DNA of 64,000 nucleotides from Ischnura elegans. Its lineage: Eukaryota; Arthropoda; Insecta; Odonata; Coenagrionidae. This document shows positions 36,431-48,150 of this stretch, piece by piece. The stretch's first letter is position 1. Each line of letters starts with the position of its first letter. The notes below the pieces were generated by a model. That model made no database searches and was not told where the DNA came from. It saw only the letters and a list, made by a program, of their open reading frames with translations. A program made the position numbers and the translations under genes. The stretch is taken from assembly GCF_921293095.1 (NCBI RefSeq), contig NC_060247.1, positions 54,967,111 through 55,031,110 of the forward strand, written 5' to 3'.

Positions 36431-37086
36431 TGGGGTGAAATACGACAAATATTTATTAAAAGCACAATAAAGCACACAAACAAGCATTACATCCAATAGG
36501 GACTGTATTGAAGGTGACAACATTCATGTGGAAAAATACATTAAAAATTAAAAAAATAGAATTCCCGTTATTTTCTGAACACACCACGAAAGAATTCTTA
36601 AGTGATTCTTAATACTTAAGTGTTCCTGAAGACATAAATGGGCTCATCCACAAAGGACGCGATAATGATGCGTAGACGCAGGGTCGCCGCTGAGTTTACA
36701 TGGCGGCGATTATATTTCAACCTCTCGCCCCAGCTGAGTGCTGAAACACAGCGTCCGCTTCACAATGTTTGGACAAATACGACACCCATTGCGTGGATCT
36801 GCATTTTTTCCATACGGCATCAACGCGGAGCGTAGGATGCATTGTACCCAGGCGTGCCTCATAAACGCGGACGTCGATTGCTACCGCTCGTGTGCACCCG
36901 GTCTTAGCTATTTTTTCATGGATATAATTTATGGAAAGTTTAAACGTCCATTTTTTGGAAGTAGGAAGTGGGTTTAAACTATGCAGTGGTATATTGAAGT
37001 AGGTATATTTCATCATTATTCCTCGATAAAATTTTTATCATTCCAAAATATTAGGTACAATATCGTTTGTGAAAATAAGAAAGCGT

Positions 37087-37395
37087 CATGGTCGTACCCA
37101 GCGAAGGGTCAAAGGGGGGGCAGGAGCAAAAATCGCAAATTCTTTAGGCAAAATCAGTACTGAATTGAAACGAAAGTATTCAACAAAATTTCTTTAAACT
37201 CACAAAAAATGACATGTATTAGTATGAGATATGTAACTAAAATAAAACTATTTTTTCAAGGAAATAATCTCATAAACTAATAAAGCGCTGTTATAATTTT
37301 CTAAAAATGTTGGTTTCATTCACTTTTTCCATGCTAAAATGTCACAACTTGGCTTGCCGCACCCCCCCGAAGTTATAATCCGGGGTACGACCTTG
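37087..37395. mobile_element. Short non-autonomous hAT element with 8-bp target duplication
   Basis: A 309-bp insertion flanked by perfect GAAAGCGT repeats (37079-37086 and 37396-37403). The ends read CATGGTCGTACCC and, on the opposite strand, CAAGGTCGTACCC. Both match the common hAT terminus CAGTGGCGTACCC. Runs of G and C lie just inside each end. There is no transposase. Confidence 0.85.
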
Positions 37396-37403
37396 GAAAG
37401 CGT

Positions 37404-39066
37404 AACAACTGTGAGGGTAATTGATCAGTCAGGGCAGAAATTTTAGCAAAATAGCCGTTAATAAATAAGAAAATTTCATTACCGCACTCGCAGAATAATT
37501 TTATGCACACAGGATTCGCAGAAAAGCGTATATGACGGAATCAAGAGCGAAACTGAAGGAAAAATAAAAGCAGCACTTTTTTGTGAATTGTATAAATTTT
37601 CAAAAATGGATATTCGAAGTTCACTTCAAAAGGCTCTTTGCTAAGATGGATTTAAACGACATAATATGTTTATCTCAATCCTCTCACTTAAATAAAAAAA
37701 TGACGCAAATTACCTAAAACTATGGTATTCTCTGGAAGTATTTGGCTTCCAGAATATGAACTTGATATTTCTAAAAGTTCCAAATGAAAGGAAGTGATAG
37801 AGGAATATCCAGTAAAGTAAACTAAACTAAGTAAATAAAGAACTTACTCTTTTTCGAATATCAGTTAATCAGTCTTTTTTTTAACTAGTTATCAGCTTAA
37901 ATTTTTATGAAAGACTTTAGTTTCTTTTTATCTTATTCTTAGTGTACCGATTTGGGTTAGTATTGACAGCAGTCATGGTTAAAATAAGTATCATTGCATT
38001 ATCTTGTGAAAAGAAAGGTAGTACTACCTAACATAATGCATGAAAGTTTGGTTATTTTTTTCGCGTGAGTATCTCCAATATCTCAATCCTGAGGATGCTC
38101 TACCATAACGTACTTACTCAGATTCTGTATCACATCGGATCACTCCGAGGATTGAAACAGAGGGGTATCCGATCTATCTTTCCATTCAGCTCTAATCCTT
38201 CGTGAAGTTGCTTGTGCTTTGCTGCGAGGAAGAGATTCGAACCTTTGACCCAGCATTCTCGAAGATTCATTGACGTTAACACGATTGTGTCCCATCTTTT
38301 CTCTCTCGCCGTTGCTCCGTCAAGAGCTGAAGGTCACCAGCGTAAATTAGGCATCGCAATTACTCAATCGCACGTTCTCAAGGTGGATAATAGCTTCCGC
38401 GAAGCGATCGTATATGGGGGCGATAAATTAAAGGCTCGGAGAAAATGACGATCTGGAGCTTCATTGTGACTTGGAATTCAGGTACAAGGCGCAATTTAGA
38501 CTTGCAGAAATTTTGTCGGCAGAAGTGTCCGACTCATTCCAAGAGAAATGCGTAGATGAAGCCTTACTTAGCTTTCCCTTTCATCTGGCTTTGGATTCAT
38601 TAACGAAAAATAGTTTTGCATGCGCAATTTGGAAACACGAAATTAGCCACATAATTTTTCATAACGAAAAAAAAACGCGACGGCGATGCCGCGGTTATCG
38701 CAAACAAATTATGCGTGTGCAAAATTCATTGGCATGGTGATTATCTATGCATAACGAATGAAACAATGTGTACTAAATTACTTGTGTTTCTGCATGATTT
38801 GTTTTGTTAATTTTTTTTATAAAAAATAAAAAAGTACCGAAGCGAAAAGGTTATTGTTGTAACCAGAGAACAAATGCGTTTTATGGCCCCAATTTTCCGC
38901 CCAAGGAGAAATAAAAGATAAAAATACAATAATCCATGATTTATCTCATTTAAGTCTATTTCATTGCTACTGCAGCAACAAATTGGAATCCTGAAGCTAA
39001 TAACATGCTTAGGATAGTATAAGGGATTGAACGAACTACGGCCGTTAAACAGTTTAAAGAAAAATT
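37404..39066. other. Intergenic stretch, no gene recognised
   Basis: Two short frames (38212-38448 and 38471-38740, plus strand) are unrecognised. GAGATTCGAACCTTTGACC at about 38228 is a minus-strand B-box-like motif (GGTTCGAATC), so a decayed tRNA-derived SINE is likely there. Confidence 0.4.
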
Positions 39067-39140
39067 AATTCCCCAAGGCCGTACTCTTTGATGGGCAGAT
39101 TGCTAAAGGGAGGTAATTGCGAACGGGAGGTAATGGCAAG
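39067..39140 (+). repeat. Short dispersed repeat with GGCCGTACTCTTT motif, copy 2
   Basis: GGCCGTACTCTTTGATGGGC followed by AAAGGGAGGTAAT matches the copy at 36360. It lies directly upstream of the minisatellite. Confidence 0.4.
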
Positions 39141-39180
39141 ATAAGACACTAACTGAAAATACAAACGTGAAACTCACCCA

Positions 39181-39620
39181 CGCACCTCGCGGATTTGCTC
39201 AAGGGAACAAATGACCGCGTGGGACACACGCACTCAGGTTTGTGGAGCCCTCGCTCACGACAGTGACCCACTCACACAAAAGAAAAAAAACCAAATAAAA
39301 AACACGCTCTCAGTCACGCACCTCGCGGATTTGCTCAAGGGAACAAATGACCGCGTGGGACACACGCACTCACACACTCAGGTTTGTGGAGCCCTCGCTC
39401 ACGACAGTGACCGTCACACACATAAAAGAAAAAGACAAAATAAAAACACGCTCTCAGTCACGCACCTCGCGGATTTGCTCAAGGGAACAAATGACCGCGT
39501 GGGACACACGCACTCACGCACTCAGGTTTGTGGAGCCCTCGCTCACGACAGTGACCGTCACACACACAAAAGAAAAAGACAAAATAAAAACACGCTCTCA
39601 GTCACGCACGTGAGAGACAT
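39181..39620 (+). repeat. Minisatellite: three tandem copies of a 136-144-bp unit
   Basis: The unit starts CGCACCTCGCGGATTTGCTC and recurs at 39181, 39317 and 39461, with a partial fourth start near 39605. Copies are almost identical. The length difference comes from an extra CACTCACA-type block and a variable A-rich, CACACAAAAGAAAAA-type segment. The array is GC-rich against its flanks. It is open in two frames (39211-39633 and 39347-39613) only because the unit lacks stops there; I do not think it is coding. Confidence 0.9.
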
Positions 39621-39633
39621 AATGCAGAATTAA

Positions 39634-42600
39634 GCCAAAGTAACCGAATGATTCTTTAGGAAGTGATGCAGTGGGATTGGTAATTGTGGAATGAATGACG
39701 AGTAGTTTTACACACAGTAGTTACTTTATTTCATAGCGTGTTAATTGCGTAGAGAAAATTCGCGATCAAAAACCATTAAATTATTCTACGCGTAACCAGT
39801 CATTCGTTCAAGTCTTATCTTTCTAATTAAGGATGGAATCTGATTACTTTTGAATTTGAATGGTTAGGGGATATTTTTCCCCGGTCTCATTGTCAGACCC
39901 AACCCAAACTGTATTAGCAGAATAAGAAGCCTAATAAGTACTCATATTAGCATTAAACGATATTATACACAAATGAGTGTATTATGGAATCTTAACCGAT
40001 CCAATTACTATCACGCCACCATCAAATGATATTTTTCAAAGTGGATAAAAGTTTAAATCTAACTAAAGGAAACAGTCAAAATTTTATTCTAGCTGTTATC
40101 GGCTTGGTATTGCCTTATTGATTAATTATGATATTTCAGTTAAATTGAACTACAGCTGCGGATTTACGGAGAGTAGAAATGATCAATAGCCTTGGTAAAT
40201 TTGAGCACTTTTAAAAGGAGTGATAAGTGCTCGATTACATGACGAATTATGAAGGGTAATTGAGAATATTAACATCGAAATTTATGTAATCATGAAAGAA
40301 AACCTTGCCAAGAAAACCAGACAGAAAGGCACCTTTTCTTAAGATGGATCTATCCCTACGGTTTAGGTAGTTAGAAAACTGGTAGTCAATGACCTTCAAT
40401 CTATGTCACTTTGCATATCATCAACATTATTTAGGGCATTTAAGAATGTCAAGGAAATTGATGCCTTGCAAACACGTCGCTCGTAGTTAGGAAAAATGAT
40501 CCGTACCAGAACTCGAAGCAAGGCCCACAAATCCATTGGCGATCCACACACAGTTCACTCTTATTGCTTCTGGCATCAGAATATTTTCACATGTACTCCA
40601 AAATTCAGTTGTGGTGCTCACATGAGATAATTCACTTTTTTGTGGTGGATTTTCCCTTTGTAAGCTGAAATAAGAGGGAATTAACGAAGAAAAATAAATT
40701 CCCCACATGAAAAAGCTTTAAAAATTGTATGAATCCTGTTGATAAAAATAATAACCAATAACTTATGTCTTTACGATAGGAATGGATCATTAGTGGCCGT
40801 AAATTGCAGAGGAAAAAATAAACGTCAATTCTAATCTGAGTAACATTATTTATGGATAACAGGGCGGTTTTCTCAGAGTTAGAGAACTAACACTCCCTTG
40901 ATCAATGACAATAAACATTCAACTCAATATATTACGCATTACTTACTCGAGATAGCGAAAGAACCCGCAAGTTTTACAAATATTATGGAAATTTTCTATG
41001 CTCTGGCAATTTTCGCCTCTATAAATTCTTTTCTAAAACGTACGAAACGAATCAAGGTTTCTTCACGTTGGTATATAACATCTAATGTCCACATTTCGTG
41101 TTATCTTGGTGTCATCGTCATCCATTCCAGTGAATGGAAAATTTCTTGACTCATATATCATCCTTGTCAAGTTGCAATATTTTTTCGTTTTGGCTCCACA
41201 GTGAGATATTGGTATGCATAAAAAATCGGCATGTATACCACATCCGTTTTACAAAGATTCGCATGAAGTAATTTCCCCCTAAATTGAAATCTAATTTCTT
41301 AAAAAATGATACTGTCAACATTGTAAGCGAGGTCCAATCAGTATTCCATTTGCAATTTATTTATCAGTTAATTGGTCGAGATTCGGGTGACTTTCCAATG
41401 AATATTTTGAATGAAACATTCCTGGTTCCTGATCGAGCTAAGCTGGACCATTCTTGCCGATGCTTCGAAGAGCGACTGATTCTTATTCAACATCTCAGAT
41501 GATCCGAAACCGCTTCATTGATCCATTTGCATACCGTCTCAATGGCCAAACAGTAGTACCGATGTTATCCATCCGTCCCTATCCATCGATAGAAAGAGTC
41601 ATTTGAAAGATTAACTTTGTCCGTTGTAATAATAAGTTCATTTGACAGGTTGAATTTTCCAGAATTAAAGTTGTTGGTTTATTGGTTACTATAACGCAAT
41701 TATACTATTTCCTCTGAAACTAACATTTTGTACACAATTGTAAATGATTTTTAAAATGTAGTTTGATTTAAAAAAATTAGTAAGGCTATCAATAAAAATA
41801 CTGATCTCATTGTCAACCACTCAAATACTTTTTAATTGTAGGCAGCATATCACAGTTAAGGTGTCACAATATTTATAAATGGCAGTTAAGGAGTCAATTA
41901 GCAAATAAATTTCGAAGTTTCGGTGGGATAAGTACGGTACATAATATTAAATGAAGATATAGAGGGGCCAAAAATCTTGAACAATACAAAAGTCAATACG
42001 TATGCCGATGCATTTTATATTCAATTTATAAATTATACATTAAAGTAATATGACTTCCCCGTTAACGAAAGAACGAACGTTAAAATTTTTCACGGCTCTT
42101 GGTTAGTACCAGCTGCAGCAAGTGAAGAATTAGTGTAGCGAACATATGCCATGCCATGAAAGTTGTCTCGAAAATTTTTTTTATTTCCATTTTTCATTCG
42201 TTGATTATAAAAATATCTAATAATATACTTTCATATTATTTTAAAGTACCTAATAGGCTTGACTGCAGGAAATAACATTTTTAGGTAACAAAGTAAGAAT
42301 TTACGTATATCATAACAAGTAGGTACACTATGATATGGAGATAAAGCTTCATCGTAAATATGAAATAATTTATCGTTTAGACGCCTCGGGAAAAGTACAG
42401 TTGAGCCGATAAGTCATTATCCCATTTATAAGCAAGTAGAGATTGTAGCCTCCAACCGCACCCGACTAGATGTTAGCTGATCAGAGTTCGATCAGCGGCA
42501 ATCCACGAATTGAATCTCAACTATTATTATTTTGAACACAATTAATATTGTGACTTGTGGCAGTTGGTCGTAAATATGGGGAAATTTTACATACTTCTTA

Positions 42601-45600
42601 TTCATATTTTCCCGTTAAAGAATATGGGATTGCCGTTACAGAATTTTTTTCACTAAAATTGGTAAGCTTACCAACAAACATCGGTCAAAAGGGAGAAATA
42701 ACGTTTCGTGGTCACAGGAGCGCTATCAATGGCTGATTGCTGACTACCGACGCATTTTATTTTAGTGTGTGAGGTATAGGTTCTAAGTAGGGTTTTATTT
42801 TCGGTTTGAAAGTGATATGCACAACGCAAAGCGCTTAATTTATCTATTGTTTTATCGTTCATGGCTGTAAGTTTAAAAAATAATTGATATAGAAGAGAGA
42901 TTTTATGTCGAATCGAAAAACATGTTTCAACAAAACTGGTCGATATTAAAATTATTTCTGTGGAATCTAAAGGGTTTTTTGATTCGGCATGAAGCATTTT
43001 CACGAAGTCACGCCTCAAACTATTCAGATATTAAATAATGGGCTGAAATGAGCGCCTGATTTGTTTATTCGTCGTGTTGGTTTTCAGAACTAGTTTTTAG
43101 AACAGATTATATGACGACAATTAAGGCCATAGCCTCGTCATATACTCGCACGGAGAAGGAGAAAAATGCTGCGGAGAAAACACTGCAGAGGGAGAAAAAT
43201 AAGAAAATACTCTCAATTCCTCGAAAAGTTAATCTTCCAGTCAATTACTTGCATATATTTACAAAACCTACAGTTTTCAAGCTTCTGGAACCATAGAGGC
43301 TCGGCGAAATTAATCAAAGCCTTGAAGCTGGCACATAATCGGAAAATATTGCAACAACCTCCGCAAGACATGAAGACGGTAACTTGCCAAGTCAAGTGCC
43401 CGCACCTTTCCGTTATTCCTCAATCTTAAAAGATTCATATCTCTCTCACCATTCTTTTGAAACAAAATGTAATTATGAATTCATAGTGATCGCATTAATC
43501 ACATAAGTGGCATGATGTGAATTGAGGATATAGGTCATAAGCCAACTCACTAAATGGAAAAATTTCTAGAAACTCATAAATATTCAGTTGATGCAATCTA
43601 TTACCTCCCATTATCCCACATTTGAGACAGGTTTTCAAGTTGTCTCGGTGATTTGGATTGATTCCCTCATGTTCTAGTAATCAATGTACTTTGACTGTTC
43701 ACGTTGTTAATCAGTATTATTTATATCATCACAGGTGTCGGATAACACCTTTGAATGCAATGGGTAGAATTTCATGGTTTTGCGGTCCCGGGGCAAGCCT
43801 CGTCTCAGCGCCTTACACACTCTCTTTTATCTACTCTACAATTTTCTTGATATATGTCACTGCTATTTCAATAGGTTATGGGGGTGATACCAAGAACTGC
43901 CTTACCCAATATTCAACCATCCCTGCAGTAGATGATCATCCATACCAGCAAGAAGAATTAATACTGAGATATTCACGCAATCTGGATTTGAATAATGGCG
44001 CACTTTGTGCAATGTGCCTCTTCTACGCAACGTACGATATTCATCTCATTTTTCATTAATTGAGTGCTTGCGCAAGTGAAGTAAAAATAACCGCTCCCTT
44101 CCATTAACGGATTTCAACGATGCGCCATACTTTAATGACAGCTGCAGAATGTCGCATGTATTGTTTTCATTGCTATTACCCAAGGAGTCATCTCTCATAT
44201 CTCAAATAAAATCACTGAAATCCACTTTCGCTGCAAAAATAACGAGAAATATTCTTGGAATAGCTTATTAGCCCATCCCACAGAGTTATACTCTGATATT
44301 TTTACCGGATCCTGGGTATTGCGATGCAATTTTTTTTTCATTTTTGTTTTCGCCAGTAATTAACATCGGCAGGGTGGCAGTGATGCACAGATGTACTCAA
44401 AAATCACGAACAAAAATAAGATGTACTTATTTCGTTCTGAACGTGACATTAAAATGCTCTGGCTCCTATAAATGGGTTTAGTATTTCTTTTTAATTTCCG
44501 ACAGCTCTCTGCGAGAGAGTTTAAAAATTAAAAATGAACAAGTAAACGCTATCGTACTAAATGGCTTCACGGGTTACGAGACATCCTTGCAAACTAAGCT
44601 ATCGTTGGCACAGCATAACCGGGTGCACCCGCATGGCGAAACCCATTGGCATGCAATATATAAAATATTTTTGCCATTCCTAACACACCCGCGTTTCTCT
44701 TAGCTCATATGGCATAGCTAAGGCACCTTTCAAGGCAAGGGCGAAGTATGATGAATTACAACGATCACTGATACGTTGATCTCCCTTACTCCTTCTCGAC
44801 TGGGGGTATTTAGCGTTGACTTCCTGACTTCGATCATGTAAACAGCAGATGCGATGCTTGGGCATACTTCAACATTTGTCCCAACTTCAAAATTTTCCTT
44901 GAAGATTCATGAGGAGTTGGTGCTGAACCATTAGAGATAAATGCCTCATGAATGGCACAGTACATGCGCAATTCTGAACTATTCGCTGTTAAATCATGTC
45001 ATGGATCGGTGAAGTCAGGTGAATATAGTGTGACGTCAATGGTCCAGGTTGGACTTGGGGCTACATACAGGGTGAATGTGTAAGCGAAGCTTGCGATGCA
45101 TGCTATATGCGGGCGGGGTGGGTAGTTACTACTCTTGAGGAGGAGTACCCCACCATCATCGAGGGAAACGGCAAAAAAGGCAGGGCGAAAGTTTTAAAAT
45201 TTTACTTCAAAATTCCTAGAGTGAGGAAAAGTTGTGATAGGTGAACACTTAAAAATCATGTAACGGTTGTTCAGATCGGATAATATCTTCCGATTACGCA
45301 AGGCGTTTGAATATTCGCAAAATTGCGCATTTCAACCGTTTTTATAAACATGCATTCGTATTTTTCATTAATTTTTTTAATGTAAAAAACATTTTTCGAT
45401 CACGAAAAGCCATCAAAATTACCTAAAAATAAAATTTTCTTTTATATCAAAAACAAATTTTCTACCGCTTCATCAGGCTCCACGATGGATGCCGCGGTGA
45501 CAAAAAACCTACTAAGGGTTTCTTGTTTGATGAAAATGCATGCACTGATAAGTATAATCGGGCAATATGTATAATTACGGAGTTTCATTTCATTCCTGCC

Positions 45601-46474
45601 AGCGGGTCAAGCCAAAAAGCCATTATCTTTAATGGGTCCAATCCTGCCCTCAATGCGAGCATACTACCACATTCAGTAGCGAGTGGGGAGTTTGGGGGAT
45701 AAAACCCCCCCCAGAGCTCAGAAATTTTTTAAAAAGTTTAATCCATTTTACTTAATTGGATTGATATTACTAATAGAATAGTATAATAATTAATAAAATA
45801 TCCCTCACAAAGCTGTAAAACTCACCATTTTGAACCTTTTATCTTAAAGTTCCATAAGTTATTAATCTTGCACTTACCGCTTATCCTGGTGGGTATTCCA
45901 TACCCCCACACACCCCGGTATTAGTTGCACCTAAACCCCCTTAATTCCTAGCTGCACCCTTGACCACATTGTATCCATTTTTGTGGATAGTTTTGTCCTC
46001 TATTGTAAAGTACGGATGGCAGTAACCGTTTAACTAACCTCTCTGGGGTGGATATTTTTCGTGCTATTGTAAAATCGATTATCAAATGGCCAAGAAAATT
46101 GTATGGCAGTCTATTGACTGTCCTTTACTTAGCCACCCCGGACCAAGTGCATCATTAGTGAAATGTATCCATAAAAAACGTAGTTTCCTAATATATAAAT
46201 TCGTTAAATATAACGCCATAATCCTGAATTTTTCTTGGTAAATAGGATACACATTTTAAATAATCATTTGCACCAGAAAAAGGAAAAAAAACCTTATTAC
46301 TGAGATCAACAAAAAATCTAAAAATCTTTATTATTGGGATAGGTACAGGTATTTCTTGAAAAGGTCACCTGTTTGTTTTTGTATTATTCTAAAAATTAAT
46401 TATCTGAATATATAGTTGCTTCAATTTTTATCTGGTGGAATAAGAACATATTAGTAAATTTAAAGTTACTTACA
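39634..46474. other. Intergenic stretch, no gene recognised
   Basis: Mostly AT-rich. The largest frames (43658-44059 plus, 133 codons; 42668-43018 minus, 116 codons) resemble no family I know and lack convincing coding bias. The hAT element at 45674 is described separately. Confidence 0.5.
45674..45962. mobile_element. Short non-autonomous hAT element with 8-bp target duplication
   Basis: A 289-bp insertion flanked by perfect ACCACATT repeats (45666-45673 and 45963-45970). Its ends read CAGTAGCGAGTGGGG and, on the opposite strand, CAAGGGTGCAGCTAGG. G-runs follow each end. The interior is AT-rich and non-coding. Confidence 0.85.
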
Positions 46475-46642
46475 GGAAATTTTCCACAAATACTTTACTT
46501 CCACTATACGACCGCTTTCAAAGCATTTTGTACTTTGAACCTGACGAGACCTGAATGTAATGGGCAACAAGACCTGAAGATAATAATAAAAACGTACTGA
46601 AACCGGTCGTGAAGTGAAAGAAAAGTACTAGTGGAAATTTTC
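46475..46642. mobile_element. Candidate MITE with about 40-bp terminal inverted repeats
   Basis: The left end GGAAATTTTCCACAAATACT and the right end read on the minus strand, GGAAAATTTCCACTAGTACT, go on in parallel to a shared ACGACCG. Roughly three quarters of 40 positions match. The total length is 168 bp. No target duplication was identified and nothing is encoded. Confidence 0.5.
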
Positions 46643-46865
46643 CAGCGTTGGCTGATCCAAGATAGGGACTAGGGGGTAGGGTTGCTATGTGGTGGGCCTT
46701 GGGGATAACCTATCAGCTGTAGTAATGGTCCGAACAAAATTGCAATTATTTCTAGTGCAAATAGGACACATCAGGGGTAGGCTAGAGCCCCATATTCCTT
46801 CTCTGAATCCACTATTGATAACCACTACCTTATATAATTTATTAACAATCCGACATGAGTTTCGT

Positions 46866-46937
46866 AGACATGTCCATAAAGACATGTCTAAGCGAACATG
46901 TCTGCGAAAGTCTTTCGTAGACATATTATGTCTACAG
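46866..46937. repeat. Array of AGACATGTCY palindromic decamers
   Basis: AGACATGTCC (46866), AGACATGTCT (46880) and GAACATGTCT (46894) are evenly spaced 14 bases apart. A related AGACATATTATGTCT follows at about 46919-46933. Each of the first three fits the p53-family half-site RRRCWWGYYY. Whether this is regulatory or a small decayed repeat cannot be told. Confidence 0.5.
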
Positions 46938-47043
46938 ATTAAGCGAAATCCGCATCGAATGATTGATTTTTCCTACCTGGATTATTGAAAATTATCATTG
47001 GAAGAAGGGGTATATAGAATAATAAGGAACACATCTCAGAAAC

Positions 47044-47530
47044 CTGTACAGAATACCAGATATTGTGGCTGTGATAAGAAGAAGGAAATTTAGGTGGTTT
47101 GGTCATGTAAGAAGGGAGCAGGATCAGTGGGGTGGGCAGAAATTTCGTTCGTCGGGGGGGGGGGGGGTCTAAAACCAGGGGAGAAGATTTTTGAAAAACA
47201 GGGTACTAAGTAATGGGTTTTAAACTAATTTTAACACTTTTCATAATCGTAATAACTTCATTTGTTAAAGAAATATTTTTTAAATTCATGATTTTTCGAT
47301 ATTTTGTTTTCTTTTATGAAGGCAAATAATTGTGTTTTTATATTGCGGGGGGATGCGATGATAAGAAGAGTATGCAGAGGTCAAGGCGCCCACGGGGAAG
47401 ACCAAGATTCAGATGGTTATAAATGTACATGAATACATGAGAAGACTTGGAGGAGAGGTTGATATAACGGAGGACGGAGGTGTCTGGAGACAAATTGTTG
47501 GCGAGGCAAAAATCGATTTGCATTTGAGTG
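47044..47530 (+). pseudogene. Non-LTR retrotransposon ORF2 C-terminal fragment, split by an insertion
   Basis: At 47044-47124 the plus strand reads LYRIPDIVAVIRRRKFRWFG then HVRREQD, the familiar RRLRWFGHVRR block at the end of many non-LTR reverse transcriptase proteins. After a 226-bp insertion the fragment resumes at 47351 and reads RRPRGRPRFRWL before a stop. A shifted frame then continues (MRRLGGEVDITEDGGVWRQI), as in the same element class. It is a 5'-truncated, frameshifted relic. Confidence 0.7.
47125..47350. mobile_element. 226-bp insertion inside the retrotransposon fragment, hAT-like left end
   Basis: It starts CAGTGGGGTGGGCAG, a hAT-like terminus, followed shortly by a long G-run. 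It ends at a G-run before GGAT, which also precedes the left end (47121-47124 and 47351-47354). Removing it rejoins the retrotransposon frame (RREQD to AMIRR). The right terminus lacks a clear matching inverted repeat, so it is either degraded or of another class. Confidence 0.45.
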
Positions 47531-47689
47531 GCCACAGGAGTGAAAGTGATTATGGGTGGATTAATGAAACGTTATCCAGTACAAATAATCTCCAGGTTTC
47601 ACCGAGTAACACCACAAAACTTACAGTTTAATACTATACGTGCACAAAGCACTCCAAGATAATAACGCGAGTTTTTAAGCAAGCTGGGG

Positions 47690-48150
47690 CCTCATGGAAT
47701 CATGCGACATGATACGACCGGTCTTGCGGGAGCGATGCGTCCTCTTAACTCACGTCGGATGATAATGCATGTCCTCTGATCTCTGCCCGTCTCCGTCAAA
47801 ATGCCGCCGCCACCTCCTCTTGGCCTCATCCCCAGCGTCTGAATAAGGTCAAGAAGATGGACTGAGAGAGGAGATACGTAACAATCCTCTTCCTTCCCGG
47901 GCAAACGGTTTTCTCTCGCCGGCCATTGAGACGGTCCGACGCCAAGTCCCCTAAAGTGTATCAACCACTTCCGCCCTAATCAGGGAGGGTTTTGGCGCGG
48001 CCCTTGCCCGCCGAGCTAAGCCATTCGACTGGAAGTGGGGGTGAGGGGTGGTTCTCGAGAGGATTTTGGCGCCACAATGCCACCATCTCATTCACGTTGG
48101 CTCACGGGATGCAATATCAGGCCACAGCGTGGGAAATTCCCTCGTAACCT
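47690..48150. promoter_or_regulatory. GC-rich patch of unknown role
   Basis: CpG-containing, GC-rich sequence in AT-rich surroundings, with a 90-codon minus-strand frame (47692-47964) that includes a glycine run and is unrecognised. It could be a promoter island or repeat-derived. Nothing decides between these. Confidence 0.25.

Larger units (their letters stand above)
35990..36588 (+). mobile_element. Internally deleted mariner-like transposon
   Basis: The left end reads GAGGTGTGCTCAGAAAATAT; the right end, read inwards on the minus strand, reads GTGGTGTGTTCAGAAAATAA. In both a CGGGA-type block and a T-run follow. About 600 bp separate the ends, against about 1.3 kb for intact mariners. At 36231-36303 the plus strand encodes VAIPQPPYEPEMAPCDFFLF, the hallmark mariner block that carries the third catalytic Asp (in CDFFLF). 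The rest of the transposase is missing or scrambled. The TA target duplication is not clear. Confidence 0.75.

Noticed and set aside
36640-36930. GC-richer patch with overlapping 65-99-codon frames
   Set aside because: Both strands are open, no domain is seen, and it sits next to a decayed mariner. Probably repeat sequence.
38212-38740. Two consecutive short plus-strand frames in a slightly GC-richer patch
   Set aside because: No motif, and a tRNA B-box-like sequence at about 38228 suggests decayed SINE material rather than a gene.
39211-39633. Repeat-protein-like frame with three similar 45-residue blocks
   Set aside because: It is a minisatellite. The unit length changes between copies, a second frame is also open, and no splice or start context supports translation.
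43658-44059. 133-codon plus-strand frame with hydrophobic segments
   Set aside because: No family resemblance, no coding-like composition, and in-frame continuity looks accidental. It could be reopened with transcript data.
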